Shown in pieces: positions 1 to 9,003 of a stretch of 51,688 nucleotides of DNA. This stretch comes from Planctomycetota bacterium (GTDB lineage: Bacteria; Planctomycetota; UBA8108; UBA1146). Made by a program: the position numbers and the translations under genes. The DNA lies in the NCBI GenBank assembly GCA_013911165.1, contig JACETR010000012.1:1-51688 (forward strand). The letters are read 5' to 3'. The notes below the pieces were generated by a model. The model was given only the letters and a program-made list of their open reading frames with translations. It made no database searches and had not been told where the DNA came from. Position 1 is the first letter of the stretch. Each line of letters begins with the position of its first letter.

Positions 1-1
1 G

Positions 2-436
2 CCGGATGTCGAGCTGACGCTGCCGGGGTTGTGTCTGATTCCCGACAGTTATCTGCCGGACACCCGCCAACGATTGCGTCACTATCGCCAGATCGCCACA
101 GCCCTGCGATCGGGCCAGCTCGATGTCATCACCGAGGATCTGGAAGATCAGTTTGGACCGATCCCCAGCGAGACGCTGCGACTCATCGGTCAGCAGCGAT
201 TACGCATCACTCTCGGTTCATGGGGAGTCAATCGCATCGCTGCCGAAGATGGCTGGATCATTCTCCGTGGCAACCGCGACGGAATCGAACGGGGATTCCG
301 TGGTTTTGGTTGGGAAGTCCGCCCATTACCCGACGGCACGATCGCAGGTCGACCGCCAGCAGGATTGGCCCCGGATGATCTCGATGGGATTCTTGTCGCC
401 TGGAAACTTCAGCAGGCAGCGGGGGCTTCGACCTAG
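2..436 (+). CDS. mfd: Transcription-repair coupling factor Mfd, C-terminal end (5' truncated by window)
   Basis: Only the last ~144 codons are present; the frame is open from base 2 and stops at TAG 434-436. The residues match the C-terminal TRCF domain of Mfd: a Pro-Gly-Leu-Cys-Leu-Ile-Pro-Asp strand, a 'YLPDTRQRLRHYRQIA' helix, a 'LEDQFGPIPSETLRL' segment and a closing 'RLRITLGSWGVNRI' strand. In the family this domain auto-inhibits DNA and UvrA binding until Mfd meets a stalled RNA polymerase. The helicase core lies upstream, outside the window. The gene converges on the next one with only 14 bases between stops. The alternative, a UvrB/RecG relative, lacks this C-terminal module, so the call is fairly secure despite the short fragment. 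Confidence 0.85.
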   Translation, partial: PDVELTLPGLCLIPDSYLPDTRQRLRHYRQIATALRSGQLDVITEDLEDQFGPIPSETLRLIGQQRLRITLGSWGVNRIAAEDGWIILRGNRDGIERGFRGFGWEVRPLPDGTIAGRPPAGLAPDDLDGILVAWKLQQAAGAST

Positions 437-450
437 GTTACGGTGCCGTC

Positions 451-1437
451 TTACGGACAGACAGTGTTCTGGCAGTCCAGAGTGTCATCACTGGCATCGA
501 TACTGCAGTTCGATGGTTCGGGGATCGGTGGGGAGCCCGGGACGAAGAGTGCGCTCAGCAAAAACACCGCATCGGGAAGATTGAAGCTGCCGTCATCGTT
601 GCAGTCTGCGGAATCGGCACAGCCCGGGAAGGGTGATCCGGGCACGAAGAGGGAACTCAGCCCGTAGATGGCGTCGGGGAGGTTGACCGATCCATCGAGG
701 TTGAGATCTCCGCGGGTGAAGGGTGTTCCCACCTGGCCAGAAGTCGTCATCGACCAACTGAAAACTTCATGAGCCTGGGTCAATCCACCGGTGGCTCCGG
801 TAAAGCCGACCCAAGCATCGTCACCCTCCAGGTACTCTGAAAGATTCAGGTCCACGGACATCAGGGGATTGTCGAGGTCGTCGAGATAGACCTCAAAGGT
901 GGTTCCGTCGTATCGGACTCTCATGGTGTGGAGGCCCGTCACGCTGACGCTCACCACACCGAGACTGGCCGTGAGTTCGTCGGCGGAGTTGGGCTGTCCG
1001 ATCAATCCGTGAATGGAGAGGTGTTGGCCGGCGGGGTCTGCCCAGTTTCCATTGGTGTAGTTGTCGATTTCGACGACGAGAGAGCGGGCCATCCCGTGAT
1101 AACCCAACTGACCTCCATTGGAAAACAGGGCCGTCGCCGAGTCATTCTGGATGACAAAGGCCATGCCATCCGCTCCGCCGGTGATCGGTGAAATTGCATA
1201 CTGGAAAGTGGTGTCAAATCCCTGACCAACCGATTGGGGTTCGGAGGTGTAGAGTGCGCCGACCTGTGAGATGGCAGAGACGGTGAGGCGTACACGATTG
1301 ATGAATTGGCTGGCATTGCCGACGGTGGTCAGGCCTGTCATGTCGGTGAAGTCGGGGTAATCGAAATCGGCCTTGGCGGGGGTGGGAGTACAGCACAGGA
1401 CGATCAGGAATAGGGTCAGTTTCCATGCCTGTTGCAT
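451..1437 (-). CDS. Secreted L-type lectin-like protein with dockerin-like C-terminal repeats
   Basis: 328 residues from the ATG at 1437, chosen because GGAGGT lies 7 bases upstream; a longer frame to 1488 has no such site. The N-terminus is a signal peptide (WKLTLFLIVLCC, then Ala-Lys-Ala). Residues ~25-230 resemble a legume-lectin-like beta sandwich: 'DGMAFVIQND' and 'LVVEIDNYTNGNW' are typical strands, as in bacterial L-type lectin domains. The last ~80 residues hold two EF-hand-like repeats (GDLNLDGSVNLPDA and CNDDGSFNLPDA, each followed by a short Leu-rich helix) and a Cys-containing end. This repeat pair is a recurrent tail in planctomycete exported proteins, and a relative occurs at 49465-50214. 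A role in carbohydrate binding at the cell surface is inferred. Confidence 0.8.
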   Translation of the reverse strand: MQQAWKLTLFLIVLCCTPTPAKADFDYPDFTDMTGLTTVGNASQFINRVRLTVSAISQVGALYTSEPQSVGQGFDTTFQYAISPITGGADGMAFVIQNDSATALFSNGGQLGYHGMARSLVVEIDNYTNGNWADPAGQHLSIHGLIGQPNSADELTASLGVVSVSVTGLHTMRVRYDGTTFEVYLDDLDNPLMSVDLNLSEYLEGDDAWVGFTGATGGLTQAHEVFSWSMTTSGQVGTPFTRGDLNLDGSVNLPDAIYGLSSLFVPGSPFPGCADSADCNDDGSFNLPDAVFLLSALFVPGSPPIPEPSNCSIDASDDTLDCQNTVCP

Positions 1438-1490
1438 CTGAAGCACCTCCCAATGCATTTTCGAATCATCGCTGATCAGAACCAGCATCG

Positions 1491-1496
1491 ATTATA
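1491..1496 (-). promoter_or_regulatory. Possible -10 element (TATAAT) for the lectin/dockerin gene
   Basis: A perfect TATAAT on the minus strand lies ~53 bases upstream of the assigned start codon, giving an expected leader of ~45 bases. No convincing -35 hexamer sits 16-18 bases upstream, so this is a weak, motif-only call. Confidence 0.35.
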
Positions 1497-1613
1497 ACCC
1501 TGAATCTCTGACGATGCTTCCTTCCAGAAGGCCTCTCGGATATCTTCAAACAGTGTCATTGTTGACGTTTCATTCAAGTAAACAGAACCCAGGTGGTTCT
1601 CGAAAGGGTGCCC

Positions 1614-2939
1614 ATGTCACTCCATTTTCGAGTTCATAAAAGGAACTTCCTACAGTGCTCCCTGTTGATGCTGAGTTTACTTTTCTCAGCCTCGACCAGT
1701 GCTGCGGATGTTCAGGCCTTTGTCGGTGCACGCATCGTTCCGGTTTCTTCTGAGGTGATTGAGGAGGGGATCCTTCTCGTTCGCGATGGAAAGATTGAAC
1801 AGGTCGGACCGGTGAAGGATGTCATCATCCCGGATGGAGCAGTGCGCATCGATGTCACTGGCAAGACCATCATCCCTGGATTGATCTGCACCCACAGCCA
1901 TATCGGTTGGGGAGGGGGCGGTGACAGCTCCGAGCCGATCCAGCCCGAGTGTCATACCCTCGATTCGGTCGACGTCCGGTCCGCCAGTTTCATGCGCGCA
2001 CGCGCAGGTGGCCTCACCCTCGTCAATCAGATGCCGGGATCGGGACACCTGATCAGTGGTCGCACCACGTACCTGAAACTTCGGGATGGGGGCACCGTCG
2101 AAGATCTTCTGGTCCACGACGCCAGTGGCTGGCCGATGGGTGGCCTCAAGATGGCCAACGGAACCAACTCCCAGCGCTCTGCTCCTTTCCCGGGAACCCG
2201 GGCCAAGTCTGCATCACTGGTGCGTCAGGCGTACGTCAAGGCTCAGGAGTACCAGGCCAAGATCGCCCGCGCCGAGGGAGATCCGGAGAAGATGCCCGAA
2301 CGGGACTTGCGCATGGAAGCGCTGGTTGAGGCTCTCGAGGGCAAGCGCATCGTTCATCACCACACCCATCGCCATGACGACATCCTCACCGTTCTGCGAC
2401 TCAAGAAGGAGTTCGGTTTTGAGGTGGTACTGCACCATGTCAGCGATGCCTGGAAAGTCGCCAAGGAGATTGCCGCCGCCGATGCGGCCTGCTCGCTGAT
2501 CGTCGTCGATTCACCGGGTGGAAAACTGGAAGCGCGGGATATCAAACTGGAAAACGGAGCCGTGCTGGAGGAGGAAGGGGTCAACGTCGCTTTCCACACC
2601 GACGACTGGATTACAGACAGCCGCCTCTTTCTGCGATCCGCTGCTCTCGGAGTCCGGGCGGGAATGTCCCGTGAAGGGGCACTGCGTGCCCTGACCCTCT
2701 CCGGAGCCGAGATGCTCGGGCTTGCGGATCGAACCGGTTCCCTCGCGGTGGGCAAAGATGCGGACTTCGCTGTTCTTTCCGGAGATCCGTTCAGTGTGTA
2801 CACCCAGATCCTCCAAACATGGGTGGAGGGAAAGCAGGTGTTTGATCGCACAAACCCCGAGCATCTTCTCTTTGCCATCGGTGGTCGCGGAGCGGGTGAC
2901 GACACCGCCTACAACTGTTGTGGCGGGGAGGATCACTAA
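1614..2939 (+). CDS. Secreted metal-dependent amidohydrolase (imidazolonepropionase-like)
   Basis: 441 residues from the ATG at 1614 (AAAGGG upstream); an in-frame GTG at 1593 is an alternative. A signal peptide ends near Ala-Asp at ~31. The amidohydrolase fold is clear: an N-terminal beta domain (GILLVRDGKIEQVGP), the GLICTHSH strand with the HxH metal pair at His94/His96, further His at ~248-254 and ~274, and the distal FHTDDW with the metal/catalytic Asp at ~330, then the closing GSLAVGKDADFAVLSGDP. The metal ligands are intact, so it should be active; the substrate (cyclic amide, imide or peptide-like) cannot be told. Its stop overlaps the next gene's ATG by one base, so the two are translationally coupled. 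Confidence 0.88.
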   Translation: MSLHFRVHKRNFLQCSLLMLSLLFSASTSAADVQAFVGARIVPVSSEVIEEGILLVRDGKIEQVGPVKDVIIPDGAVRIDVTGKTIIPGLICTHSHIGWGGGGDSSEPIQPECHTLDSVDVRSASFMRARAGGLTLVNQMPGSGHLISGRTTYLKLRDGGTVEDLLVHDASGWPMGGLKMANGTNSQRSAPFPGTRAKSASLVRQAYVKAQEYQAKIARAEGDPEKMPERDLRMEALVEALEGKRIVHHHTHRHDDILTVLRLKKEFGFEVVLHHVSDAWKVAKEIAAADAACSLIVVDSPGGKLEARDIKLENGAVLEEEGVNVAFHTDDWITDSRLFLRSAALGVRAGMSREGALRALTLSGAEMLGLADRTGSLAVGKDADFAVLSGDPFSVYTQILQTWVEGKQVFDRTNPEHLLFAIGGRGAGDDTAYNCCGGEDH

Positions 2940-4198
2940 TGAAAATTCCATCAACCCTGATTCAATTCCTGGCACTGATCCTGCTCTTGGCGGGCACTCT
3001 TGAGGTGCAGGCGCAAAACATCGCCATCTATGGGGATACCGTTCACACCATGGCGAAGACTGCCGAGGGCCAATGGCAAGACCCCATCGAGAATGGGGTC
3101 GTCCTGATCATCGATGGCAAGATCAGTGCGGTCGGACCCGCTTCTGCTGTGGAAGTTCCGGAGGGAACTCCCGAGAAGCGCTGCAAGGTCGTGACTCCGG
3201 GTCTCATCGATGCCCGCTCTGTAGTGGGTCTCGCCGGCTGGCTCAACATCGATCACGACTCCGATCACATCGAACGCTCTTCGCCGATGCAACCGGAGCT
3301 GGCTGCTCTGGATGCCTACAACCCGCGCGAGCCGCTGATCGATTGGGTGCGATCCTTCGGAGTCACCACCCTCCACACCGGGCATGCTCCCGGGCAGCTG
3401 ATTTCCGGACAGACCTTCATCGTCAAGACCCGGGGCAACAGCGTCGACGATGCCGTAGTGCAGAGACAGTCGATGGTGGCGGCTACTCTGGGATCGGATG
3501 CACTTCGCAGTGGCAAGGAAAGCCCTGGAACTCGTGCCAAGCAGATGTCGATGCTGAGGCAAAAGTTCATCGAGGCGAAGGCCTATCAGGAAAAGGTGGC
3601 CAAAGCCGCCGCGGATGAGGAAAAGGACGCCCCCGCCCGTGACCTGCGCAAAGAAGCGATGGGACAAATCCTCGACGGAAAAATGCCGTTGATGATCAAT
3701 GCCCATTCGTCGGTGGATATTCAGAACGTGCTGAGATTGCAGAAGGAGTGGCAGATTCCGGTGATCCTTCAGGGGGGAGCGGAGTGTTACGACTTCGTCG
3801 AACCTCTGAAAGCACAGGGAATTCCGGTGATTCTGCATCCGACGATGATGCGCTCTTCCGGAGCGGGCAAGAATGCCAGCATGGAGACCGCTGCCAAGCT
3901 GATCGCTGCAGGAGTACCGGTAGCGATGGGCAGTGGCTACGAATCCTACGTTCCCAAAACCCGTGTGGTTCTTTGGGAAGCGGCCATCGCCTGTGCCTAC
4001 GGCTGTGAGTTCCGTGATGCACTGGGATTGATCACCCATTCTGCAGCGGCCCTTTTGGGGATCGGCGACCGTGTCGGCTCCCTCGAAGTTGGCAAGGATG
4101 GAGACGTCGCTCTCTTTGATGGAGATCCGTTCGAGTACACCAGCCACTGCCTGGGAACCGTGATCGAAGGAGAAGTGGTCAGCGATATCGCGCGCTGA
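2939..4198 (+). CDS. Amidohydrolase-fold protein lacking metal ligands, partner of the upstream amidohydrolase
   Basis: 419 residues starting at the ATG in TAATG, with GGGGAGG just upstream. Signal peptide: LIQFLALILLLAGTLEVQAQ. The fold is that of the upstream protein: N-terminal beta strands, PGLIDARSVVG where the family has PGxIDxHxH, a conserved GTRAKQMSMLRQ region and the C-terminal GSLEVGKDGDVALFDGDP. The usual HxH is replaced by Asp-Ala-Arg-Ser (~91-94) and the distal HTDD by GSGYES, so the binuclear metal site appears lost. It is probably a non-catalytic or altered partner, perhaps forming a heteromer with the upstream enzyme. Periplasmic or otherwise extracytoplasmic location is inferred from the signal peptide. 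Confidence 0.85.
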   Translation: MKIPSTLIQFLALILLLAGTLEVQAQNIAIYGDTVHTMAKTAEGQWQDPIENGVVLIIDGKISAVGPASAVEVPEGTPEKRCKVVTPGLIDARSVVGLAGWLNIDHDSDHIERSSPMQPELAALDAYNPREPLIDWVRSFGVTTLHTGHAPGQLISGQTFIVKTRGNSVDDAVVQRQSMVAATLGSDALRSGKESPGTRAKQMSMLRQKFIEAKAYQEKVAKAAADEEKDAPARDLRKEAMGQILDGKMPLMINAHSSVDIQNVLRLQKEWQIPVILQGGAECYDFVEPLKAQGIPVILHPTMMRSSGAGKNASMETAAKLIAAGVPVAMGSGYESYVPKTRVVLWEAAIACAYGCEFRDALGLITHSAAALLGIGDRVGSLEVGKDGDVALFDGDPFEYTSHCLGTVIEGEVVSDIAR

Positions 4199-4217
4199 TT
4201 TTTCCTGAAAGGTTTCA

Positions 4218-5795
4218 ATGCAACCTGTGGGCACTGCAGATGAGAAAGCAATGCTGGCACGCTGTTCAGGCGTGCCAGCATTGTTGATTTTGATGGTCTT
4301 GATCCTGATCGGCACTGCATGGCGTCTCGGCCTCGGTGAGTTCAAGGGGGAAGAAGGTCGTCGAGCCATCGCTGCCCGCGAAATGATCTCCAGCGGCGAT
4401 GGGATAGTGCCGACGGTTTGGGGTGCGCCTTATCTGAACAAGCCCCCCGGATACCCGTGGGCGGTAGCGGCCTCCAGTTTTGTGACCGGGGAGGTCAATC
4501 CACTGGCAGTGAGGATCCCTGCCTACCTTTCCTTAGTCGGCCTGGCGGTCGTGATGTTTTTTCTCGGTCGTCGTTGGGGTGGTCCTGAAGGAGGACTGCT
4601 GACTTCATTTCTGTTGGTTTCCTCCATCGAGATGCAGAAGAAAGCGATGATCGGGGAAACGGATCTGATGCTGACTCTGGGAATCGCCGTCTATGCTCTG
4701 GGAATGCTGGACCGGGAGTGGAAAGTCCGGCATCTCTTTCTCGCCTGTGGCGGACTGTTGATCGCCGGTTTTGCCAAGGGCCCCGCAGCACTGCCTTTTG
4801 TGGCGGGATTGATTCTGTGCCGTTTTTTGCGGGATGGTTACAGCCTTCGCGGACTGGTTTTTTCAGTGGGGCCTCCCCTCTTCATGGGCGCGTCCCTCGG
4901 TCTCTGGTATTTGCTGGTTCAGAATCGGCTTGCGGAGATTGATGTCCTGTCTTACTGGCAATCGGAGACGTTGAGAAATCGCAAAGGTACAGCAGCCTTC
5001 TTCAGTTCCCGACATATGCTGGAGTTTGTACTCGGCTCTGTCCTTGGCATGATTCCCGCCGTGTTGGTTCTGCTCGAACCCAAGAGGTGGCTCTCCAGCT
5101 GGCGAGAGAAGCACTGGTCGAAGGCGGCAATTCTGGCGAGTCTGGGTGTTCCCTCGCTGATCTTTTTCTTCTGGCCTGATACCCAGCCGCGATATCTGCT
5201 ACCACTGATGCCCATCCTCTGTTTCTGGGCAGGTACCTATCTGGTTTCCTGTAAAGAGGGCCTGGGAATCCGCATCTTCAGCTTCCTTTTGAGATCCCTT
5301 CTGTGTTTGGGAGCGGTGGGGGTCTTTTATGAAGTCTGGTGGGGAACCTATGAGGCGGTCCTGACCCTCTCGGCTGCGTGGGGAATCACAGTGTGGTCGC
5401 TGGCGACGCTGGGGATCGCACTGATTCCGGAAAACCGTTGCAGGGTCTTGTCTGCGGGTGCGTTGTCGAGAATCCTTTTACTGTTGTTCAGTGTCTCGGT
5501 GATCCAGCTGGTCTGGATTGTGCCCATCCGTACAGCGGAAACCCCTGCTGGAGATTTCGCTGGTTGGGTGGAGGAACAGGTTCCCGAATCGGAAACGGTG
5601 TGGGTGGCCGTCGAGGACCACTGGAACGAATTGGCGACGATTCAGCGTTCTCTCAAGGGGAGATCCCTGGCTCCGGCAGATGGGGCAGGCGGCTGGATTT
5701 TGGAAGAGGTTCCTGACAACCGAAGTCAGGCTGCCTGGCGTCTGAAGAATAAGTGGGTTTCCCTGAAACCGTGGACCCAAGAAGGATCGAAATGA
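4218..5795 (+). CDS. ArnT/PMT-type (GT39/GT83-like) integral membrane glycosyltransferase
   Basis: 525 residues with ~10-12 hydrophobic segments; the start is the ATG 5 bases after AAAGG. The first loop has the family signature: an acidic motif GEEGRR, then AREM, and downstream GAPYLNKPPGYPW, equivalent to the DExRYA...KPP pattern of ArnT and protein mannosyltransferases that use polyprenyl-phosphate sugars. The C-terminal ~110 residues are a soluble extracytoplasmic domain. Substrate and acceptor (lipid A, protein or polysaccharide) are unknown. It follows the amidohydrolase pair after 19 bases and overlaps the next gene (ATGA), so it belongs to the same transcription unit. Confidence 0.82.
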   Translation: MQPVGTADEKAMLARCSGVPALLILMVLILIGTAWRLGLGEFKGEEGRRAIAAREMISSGDGIVPTVWGAPYLNKPPGYPWAVAASSFVTGEVNPLAVRIPAYLSLVGLAVVMFFLGRRWGGPEGGLLTSFLLVSSIEMQKKAMIGETDLMLTLGIAVYALGMLDREWKVRHLFLACGGLLIAGFAKGPAALPFVAGLILCRFLRDGYSLRGLVFSVGPPLFMGASLGLWYLLVQNRLAEIDVLSYWQSETLRNRKGTAAFFSSRHMLEFVLGSVLGMIPAVLVLLEPKRWLSSWREKHWSKAAILASLGVPSLIFFFWPDTQPRYLLPLMPILCFWAGTYLVSCKEGLGIRIFSFLLRSLLCLGAVGVFYEVWWGTYEAVLTLSAAWGITVWSLATLGIALIPENRCRVLSAGALSRILLLLFSVSVIQLVWIVPIRTAETPAGDFAGWVEEQVPESETVWVAVEDHWNELATIQRSLKGRSLAPADGAGGWILEEVPDNRSQAAWRLKNKWVSLKPWTQEGSK

Positions 5796-6748
5796 ACTCG
5801 GCGAGCGATCAGCGCAGGCAGAATCCAGACCTTCCCCTTTGGGGGTGGGCTCTCGTGTGGGTACTGGCGATGCCCACCAGCGGGCTCTCCGCCCATGATG
5901 GAGTTCATGTCGATGTGGACCGGGTCAACAAGCAGATCGAAATCAGCAATGACCCGGGACCTCTCTATCTGATTCGCGCCAAGTTATGCCGCAAGCACGG
6001 TCGACCTGACCTTGCGTTACAGGATCTGAATTGGGCGCGGGGTTTGGGAATCGATCCTGAGGAAGAACTGCTGGAGCGGGCGCTGTGTCTGCGTGATTCC
6101 GGCAAGGAAGACAAGGCTTTGAAGATGCTCGATCAGGTTGTCGGGCTTTCGGGAAAACTGTTGGTGGAAGCACTCGATGAACGATCGGACCTGAGACTCC
6201 GAATGGGGAAGATCGATGGAGCCATCGTTGATCTGGTACGAGTCCATTCACTGGGACCGGATTTGGCGAAGACATTACGCCTCGGTGATCTTTACGAACG
6301 TCGTGGTGCCCATGGCCTTGCTGCAGCAATCTATCGTCAGGGGATGGATTCGGGGATCGACAGTTCGCTGCTGGTGATTGCACGGATACGTTCCGAAACG
6401 GCCAGCGGTGGATACGACATCGCCATGAAACTGGTCGATGAGAAGTTGCTCGAGGCTTCCCTCAAGGCGCCCTGGTATCAGCGCAGGGCGGAGATCTATC
6501 GTGCCAAGGGGGAAGAGTCCCGTGCGGTCTCCGATCTGGAAAAAGCGCTCGAAGAACTGGATGGGATTTTCAAAAGAAGACCCGTTCCGATTCACCAGGT
6601 GACCCGCGCCAGGATTTTGAGATTGTTGGGGAGAACGGACGAAGCGCGCAAGCAACTACAGGATGTTCTCAAGAGGTCGCCGGGATATGCCAGTGCCCAG
6701 CGGGAACTGGAATTGCTCGACCAGATGGAGACTTCCGACGACCGCTGA
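5792..6748 (+). CDS. TPR-repeat protein, exported or membrane-anchored
   Basis: 318 residues from the ATG at 5792, which overlaps the glycosyltransferase stop as ATGA and has AGAAGGA upstream. A hydrophobic stretch (LWGWALVWVLAMPTSGLSA) at ~20-40 suggests a signal peptide or anchor. The rest is helical with degenerate tetratricopeptide units, e.g. LYLIRAKLCRKHGRPDLALQ, RALCLRDSGKEDKALKML, RRAEIYRAKGEESRAVSDL and RARILRLLGRTDEARKQL. Such proteins scaffold complexes; the coupling to the membrane glycosyltransferase suggests a related role, which is inference. It ends 12 bases before the convergent kinase-like gene. Confidence 0.75.
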   Translation: MNSASDQRRQNPDLPLWGWALVWVLAMPTSGLSAHDGVHVDVDRVNKQIEISNDPGPLYLIRAKLCRKHGRPDLALQDLNWARGLGIDPEEELLERALCLRDSGKEDKALKMLDQVVGLSGKLLVEALDERSDLRLRMGKIDGAIVDLVRVHSLGPDLAKTLRLGDLYERRGAHGLAAAIYRQGMDSGIDSSLLVIARIRSETASGGYDIAMKLVDEKLLEASLKAPWYQRRAEIYRAKGEESRAVSDLEKALEELDGIFKRRPVPIHQVTRARILRLLGRTDEARKQLQDVLKRSPGYASAQRELELLDQMETSDDR

Positions 6749-6760
6749 TCCAGCGGTAAT

Positions 6761-7576
6761 TTATTCGTCGAGGACCCTGCGTCCCTCAAAAACAAACTCA
6801 CGATCATTATGAGCATGGCCCCAGACGATGGAGCCGATTGCATGGATCCCAATGACAGCATCGATCACTTCCCGGCTGGCCCAATCGGGGAGTCCTCCCC
6901 ATTCTTCGACAAATTCATCCCGCAGTTCTGGCATTTTTTGCCACAGCCCCAGCTCGAGTCGCACCCAGTCGAAGGCGGGATGATCGGGGCGAGCATGTTC
7001 AAAATCGATGACCCCCAACTGTTGGCCATTCCAAAGCCAGTTGCGAGGCTGGAAGTCAATATGACAGGGAACCCTGCTGTGACCGCGAAAGAGACTGCCA
7101 TCACCAAGCCGACCGCGAGCGACCGCGATCTCTGACTTTGAAAGACAGTCGGAACCTTTTGAAATCCAGTTTTCCAGTCTTTGCAACAAGGCCTGGTCCA
7201 GAGGCAGAGGGTCGTTGTCTTCGAAGTGTTGGCTTTGCCATCTTTTCAGAAAACGGGCCGCGAGGCGCTGGGCCTGAGACCAATCTGCCATGGAGAAAGA
7301 GTGGTGAGCCATGTTGATCCCGGTGACGGGAGTCATGATCAGTGCCGGGGGAGAAGACCTGCTGTCCAGAATCATCGGAGTGACGACACTCGGGGGAAGA
7401 TCCAACTGTTGGGCCTGATCCAGAGCGTCTTTTTCCTGTTGCCAGCCACGGCCCGGTGAATGAGCCTTGAGAATGGCAGGAGTTCCCTCCTGCCATATTC
7501 CTGACCAGACTGAGCAGCCGGCGGTACCCCCCAGGTGTTTTTGAGGGCAAAATCCCGGGTATTCCGGTGTGTCCAA
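6761..7576 (-). CDS. Aminoglycoside phosphotransferase (APH)-family kinase-like protein
   Basis: 271 residues if translation starts at TTG 7576, which follows GGAGG by 4 bases; a TTG six codons upstream is the other option. The APH/choline-kinase fold is recognised from the C-lobe: the catalytic loop reads PCHIDFQPRNWLW (Asp and Asn of the HxDxxxxN motif), followed by GVIDFEHARPDHPAFDW, the Asp-x-Glu metal-binding motif. The N-lobe has AILKAHSPG, plausibly the ATP-binding Lys strand. Physiological substrates in this superfamily are diverse (small alcohols, sugars, antibiotics), and nothing here identifies one. It is divergent from the permease gene, with ~60 bases between starts. Confidence 0.75.
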   Translation of the reverse strand: MDTPEYPGFCPQKHLGGTAGCSVWSGIWQEGTPAILKAHSPGRGWQQEKDALDQAQQLDLPPSVVTPMILDSRSSPPALIMTPVTGINMAHHSFSMADWSQAQRLAARFLKRWQSQHFEDNDPLPLDQALLQRLENWISKGSDCLSKSEIAVARGRLGDGSLFRGHSRVPCHIDFQPRNWLWNGQQLGVIDFEHARPDHPAFDWVRLELGLWQKMPELRDEFVEEWGGLPDWASREVIDAVIGIHAIGSIVWGHAHNDREFVFEGRRVLDE

Positions 7577-7635
7577 TCGACCTCCTGAACTCAAAGGATT
7601 TTACCGTCACTCACAGAAGCGGCCACAGGGGAATC

Positions 7636-9003
7636 ATGTCCAACCCTCAAAATAACAAGTTGGGTTTCTTCTCATCTTCAGTCGTGGTTTTTACCACCGT
7701 CGTCGGTGCAGGAGTTTTCACTACCAGTGGCTATTTTGCTCCGGATTTGGGAGAGGGCTGGGCCGTCCTGGCCGCTGTGCTTCTGGCCGGACTTTTGGCA
7801 TTCGCCTCGGCGCTGACTACTGCTGAACTGGGAGCGATGATTCCCAGCAGTGGGGGAGAAGTGGTCTACCTGCGACGGGCCCTGGGCCCGCTGGCGAGTT
7901 ATGTCTTTGGCATCATCTCTGGCCCCTGTGCATGGACGGTGGGAAGTGCGTTTGTCGCCGGAACCCTGGGGAAGCACCTCTCCAATCTGTTTCCGCTGGT
8001 CGATGAAAAATGGGCGGCCCTGCTGTCCATTGTCGTGATCCTCGGCATTCACCTGCGAGGGTTGAAGACGGGAGTGCTCTTCAACAATTTCATGACTGTG
8101 ATCAAGGTCGCCCTGATCCTGGTTTTTATCCTCGCCGGGTTGACCGCATTGGGCTTTGGCGAAGAGACGTCGACGACCCTGTCGGAGGCCCTGTTTTCCT
8201 CAGCGGAGAGTGAAACAGAGGGCTCGGTTGCCCACTGGTTTGAACAGATCTTCTTCGCCAGCATCATCGCCGGATTTGCATTTGCCGGATACAACGCCAT
8301 CGTTTTGATGGCAGGAGATGTGGATCAGCCAGAGCGCAATATTCCACGAGCGCTGATTTTTGGCCTGGGGGTCATCACGGTCCTCTATCTTCTCGTCAAT
8401 ACCGTCTTTGTCTGGGCGACTCCCGCAGCACAAATGCTGGGACCCGATGGGGAGAAGATCCCGGATCTGGGGACCCATACTGCCCGGGTGCTCTTCGGTG
8501 ATTCGGCAGCATTGATGTTTGATGCGGTCTTCGTATTGGTGCTGATTCCGACCTTGAGCAGTTGCTTGCAGGCTTCTTCCCGAGTCATTTGGAGATTGGC
8601 CAGGGACAGGGAATTGCCGACAAAATTGGGGACGACTTCAGAGAGTGGAACTCCGCGTCCGGCGTTGATCTTGCAGGCCCTGTTGCTGATGGTTGCGGTC
8701 AGTGCTGTTGAAAAAGAATACCTGTTGCTGCTCAACGGTATGTGTGTGCTGATCATGGATTTTCCAACAGCCATCACCATTTTTCTGCTGCGAAGAAAAG
8801 AACCGAAGACACCGCGACCCTTCAGGGTGCCGTGGTATCCGTGGGTGCCTCTCGTGAGAGTTCTTCTGGCGGTTTACGCCGGTTACAGTTTTGTGATCAA
8901 AGACCCATATCATGCCCCTCTTGCAGTCGGACTGATTCTGATCGTCCTTGCGGCCCGGCCCATTTTTCAATGGACCCAACCGGTTGAGGGGACCGGGAAG
9001 TGA
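7636..9003 (+). CDS. APC-superfamily amino-acid permease
   Basis: 455 residues from the ATG at 7636 (AGGGGA upstream); the frame opens earlier but without a comparable site. About 12 transmembrane segments. The first helix carries the unwound-helix motif VVGAGVFTTSG (equivalent to GxGIF in APC transporters) and helix 3 follows GGEVVYLRRALG. The helix-6 region has FAGYNAIVLMAGDVDQPERNIPRAL, a strong signature of the LAT/CAT branch. Likely a proton-coupled or exchange amino-acid or amine transporter in the inner membrane. Its stop overlaps the next gene's GTG start (GTGA). Confidence 0.88.
   Translation: MSNPQNNKLGFFSSSVVVFTTVVGAGVFTTSGYFAPDLGEGWAVLAAVLLAGLLAFASALTTAELGAMIPSSGGEVVYLRRALGPLASYVFGIISGPCAWTVGSAFVAGTLGKHLSNLFPLVDEKWAALLSIVVILGIHLRGLKTGVLFNNFMTVIKVALILVFILAGLTALGFGEETSTTLSEALFSSAESETEGSVAHWFEQIFFASIIAGFAFAGYNAIVLMAGDVDQPERNIPRALIFGLGVITVLYLLVNTVFVWATPAAQMLGPDGEKIPDLGTHTARVLFGDSAALMFDAVFVLVLIPTLSSCLQASSRVIWRLARDRELPTKLGTTSESGTPRPALILQALLLMVAVSAVEKEYLLLLNGMCVLIMDFPTAITIFLLRRKEPKTPRPFRVPWYPWVPLVRVLLAVYAGYSFVIKDPYHAPLAVGLILIVLAARPIFQWTQPVEGTGK

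Noticed and set aside
2951..4369. 472-codon antisense frame over the second amidohydrolase
   Set aside because: Same codon-bias shadow; the plus-strand frame has a signal peptide, RBS and clear family motifs.
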